Assembly: GCA_002708825.1 (NCBI GenBank)
Contig: PAPF01000040.1
Coordinates: forward strand, 1 to 64,000
Direction of reading: 5' to 3'
DNA from: Phyllobacteriaceae bacterium
Lineage (GTDB): Bacteria; Pseudomonadota; Alphaproteobacteria; Rhizobiales; Rhizobiaceae
Length of the DNA stretch: 64,000 nucleotides
Position 1 is the first letter of the stretch. Every line of letters begins with the position of its first letter. The notes below the pieces were generated by a model. It saw nothing but the letters and a program-made list of their open reading frames with translations, was not told the DNA's origin and did no database searches. The position numbers and the translations under genes were made by a program. Positions 63,630 to 64,000 of this stretch are shown piece by piece.

Positions 63630-64000
63630 ATGACGACAGCAAACGACATCATGAAGCAGATCAAGGACAACGACGTGAAGTTCGTCGACCTGCGCTTCAC
63701 CGATCCGAAGGGCAAGCTGCAGCACGTCACGATGGACGTCTGCGCGGTGGATGAGGACATGTTCGCCGACGGCGTCATGTTCGACGGTTCCTCGATCGGC
63801 GGCTGGAAGGCCATCAACGAGTCCGACATGGTGCTGATGCCCGACACGGCCACCGTGCACATGGACCCCTTCTTCGCCCAGTCCACCATGGTCGTGATCT
63901 GCGACATCCTGGACCCGGTCTCCGGCGAGGCCTACAACCGCGACCCGCGCGGCACCGCCAAGAAGGCCGAGGCCTACATGAAGGCCGAGGGCATCGGCGA
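63630..64000 (+). CDS. glnA: Glutamine synthetase, type I (5' part, cut by window end)
   Basis: The first 123 residues of GlnA: MTTANDIMKQIKDNDVKFVDLRFTDPKGKLQHVTMDVCAVDEDMFADGVMFDGSSIGGWKAINESDMVLMPDTATVHMDPFFAQSTMVVICDILDPVSGEAYNRDPRGTAKKAEAYMKAEGIG. The FDGSSIGGW and Y-x-RDPR blocks are diagnostic. It condenses ammonia and glutamate. AAAGGGAATTCAGC precedes the ATG; it shares the glnB transcript. The rest lies outside the window. Confidence 0.96.
   Translation, partial: MTTANDIMKQIKDNDVKFVDLRFTDPKGKLQHVTMDVCAVDEDMFADGVMFDGSSIGGWKAINESDMVLMPDTATVHMDPFFAQSTMVVICDILDPVSGEAYNRDPRGTAKKAEAYMKAEGIG

Overview
The window is a GC-rich chromosomal segment dense with housekeeping genes. I read it as coming from an alphaproteobacterium, most likely of the order Hyphomicrobiales (Rhizobiales). 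Several lines point that way: a MipZ division-site ATPase, an EipB/DUF1849 envelope protein, DUF2336 and DUF1489 proteins, a Cpa-type Tad pilus locus, a phasin, clpS-clpA, glnB-glnA behind a sigma54-type promoter, and a LexA box of the alphaproteobacterial form GTTC-N7-GTTC between ssb and uvrA. I see no insertion sequence, prophage, CRISPR array or clear genomic island, and the strand switching is that of an ordinary core chromosome.

Layout. 1-10.8 kb: a DUF4424-type secreted protein, a 3-hydroxyisobutyrate-dehydrogenase-like enzyme, tRNA-Leu(GAG), lipB, a periplasmic gamma-glutamyltransferase, an unusual SRPBCC-M50 membrane fusion, a small K+ channel, and a formaldehyde-detoxification unit (frmA-yaiI-fghA). 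10.8-19.8 kb: an internally duplicated protein of unknown function, then a minus-strand Tad/Cpa pilus locus (cpaB-cpaC-small lipoprotein-cpaE-cpaF-tadB-tadC-tadD) with no pilin or prepilin peptidase beside it. 20-30 kb: parE, DUF2336, a MaoC/CitE-like pair, eipB, a RidA-family protein, a phosphodiesterase, a FemAB-like protein, a stand-alone BLUF photoreceptor, a HIT protein and an AzlCD exporter. 30-39 kb: clpS-clpA, a phasin under what looks like PhaR-type control, a SPOR-containing D,D-carboxypeptidase, mipZ, DUF1489 and sdaA. 39-47 kb: membrane proteins (YdcF, MscS, DUF1624-like, ICMT-like, MgtE, DUF2177), an aldo/keto reductase and a MerR regulator. 47-56 kb: the run coaD-ppiA-ppiB-queA-tgt, then gyrA, marC and ssb. 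56-64 kb: uvrA, an Hsp20 chaperone, nnr, glnB and the start of glnA, which is cut by the window end.

How the genes work together. FrmA and FghA form the glutathione-dependent formaldehyde pathway. QueA and Tgt act in queuosine tRNA modification. ClpS delivers N-degron substrates to ClpA. GlnB and GlnA form the nitrogen-sensing and assimilation core. The Cpa/Tad proteins form the basal body, motor and secretin of a Flp pilus whose pilins must be encoded elsewhere.

I did not find a wholly new multi-gene system. The observations most worth a second look are: a Tgt lacking three of the four usual zinc ligands; a cluster of DnaA-box-like 9-mers overlapping an imperfect LexA box upstream of uvrA; an FNR/FixK-type palindrome upstream of hsp20; PhaR-like operators on the phasin promoter; the SRPBCC-M50 fusion; the duplicated 334-residue protein; and the Tad locus in which a tiny lipoprotein takes the place of CpaD.
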